DNA of 64,000 nt from Atopsyche davidsoni (lineage: Eukaryota > Arthropoda > Insecta > Trichoptera > Hydrobiosidae): contig JAILWY010000026.1 of NCBI GenBank assembly GCA_022113835.1, forward strand, positions 6,475,001 to 6,539,000, given 5' to 3'. Numbering within the stretch: position 1 is the first letter of the stretch; each line of letters starts with the position of its first letter. The translations under genes were made by a program, and so were the position numbers. This document shows positions 63,535-64,000 of this stretch, in pieces. The notes beneath the pieces are model-generated. The model was not told where the DNA came from and did not search any database. It saw only the letters and a program-made list of their open reading frames with translations.

Positions 63535-64000
63535 CCGGTATCGGGAGATGGAGGGAGTCCCAGCTTTTCAGTGGGTCGCTGTAGTTTGCCGTTCTCAGAC
63601 AGTTCAATGGACAGGAATTTCCAGGAGTTCCGTGACAAGCTTGAGATATAGCTGTCTGCTTGATTAAATTCTGAGCTTTGAGAACTCGATTTGGTCCACA
63701 GATAACTATTATATATGTGTTTATATTTATAACTATTCGTGTTTTCAGTTTTACTGAGTTTTTTTCTTCATTCATTTCCACGCAAATTTGCTTCTCGGCA
63801 TTGCAATTAGGATCCATACATTGGAAATCGAACTAAAGTGGTCAATAAATGTGAAAAAAAATTATTGTTTAATCCAAAAAGTTTTTTTTCTCTTTTTATC
63901 ATTTACTTTATAAATATTATAATAATAACAATGTGATGAAGAATTAACACAATCTAAACAAATAAAAATCACACCTAAAATTTCAGCAACAAAACAAGCA

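Larger units (their letters stand above)
53421..64000. other. AT-rich stretch, no supported gene
   Basis: Short frames only, none resembling a known family. Notable contents are a full CRE at 58794-58801 just after TTTTCCGGGAAAA, GC-rich patches at 56470-56625 and 60715-60960, and a short tandem repeat at 63493-63534. Confidence 0.6.

Overview
The window looks like an AT-rich insect nuclear contig. A lepidopteran is my best guess, from the intron-exon structure, the R1-clade LINE, and the TTAA-bounded and tRNA-like repeats, but nothing here proves the order. Most of the 64 kb is non-coding. I find one convincing host gene: a Ras-superfamily GTPase of the Dexras/Rhes (RASD) type on the + strand. 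Its coding exons are at 39586-39704, 40730-41159 and 43715-44017. They join in frame to a protein of 274 or 283 residues (depending on which ATG is used), ending in a CAAX box (CIIS).

Layout. 1-1783: AT-rich, no gene. 1784-3432: a tRNA-like repeat in one inverted copy followed by about 3.4 direct copies with an exact 399-bp period. 3433-8950: no gene seen. 8951-9345: a 51-bp minisatellite with a 153-bp higher-order period. 9447-10430: a second repeat family, split by a 524-bp inverted-repeat transposon with 8-bp target duplications. 10430-10851: a GC-rich island with a G4-prone octamer array, then an ATG-free stretch ending in a strong splice donor. This is a candidate distal promoter and first exon of the Ras gene, or of an unseen gene. 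10852-39389: long AT-rich stretch holding a possible hammerhead ribozyme relic (28296-28339), a perfect 31-bp palindrome (30642-30672) and one small doubtful ORF (21714-21995).

39038-44370: a CCAAT/CRE/ETS promoter-like module, the Ras gene, and its likely poly(A) signal. 44371-49152: no gene, but an isolated GC-rich CRE/E-box/TATA cluster near 48.9 kb. 49153-49723: two TTAA-bounded miniature elements that share one TTAA. 51283-53086: a 5'-truncated R1-clade LINE on the minus strand with an open frame, a 3' hairpin, a 65-nt poly(A) and a 12-bp target duplication. 53087-64000: AT-rich, with microsatellites and two GC-rich patches but no supported gene.

The repeats bear on the one gene mainly by position. 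The minisatellites, the MITE and the G4 array crowd the distal candidate promoter. Two CRE+ETS pairs lie just upstream of the first coding exon.
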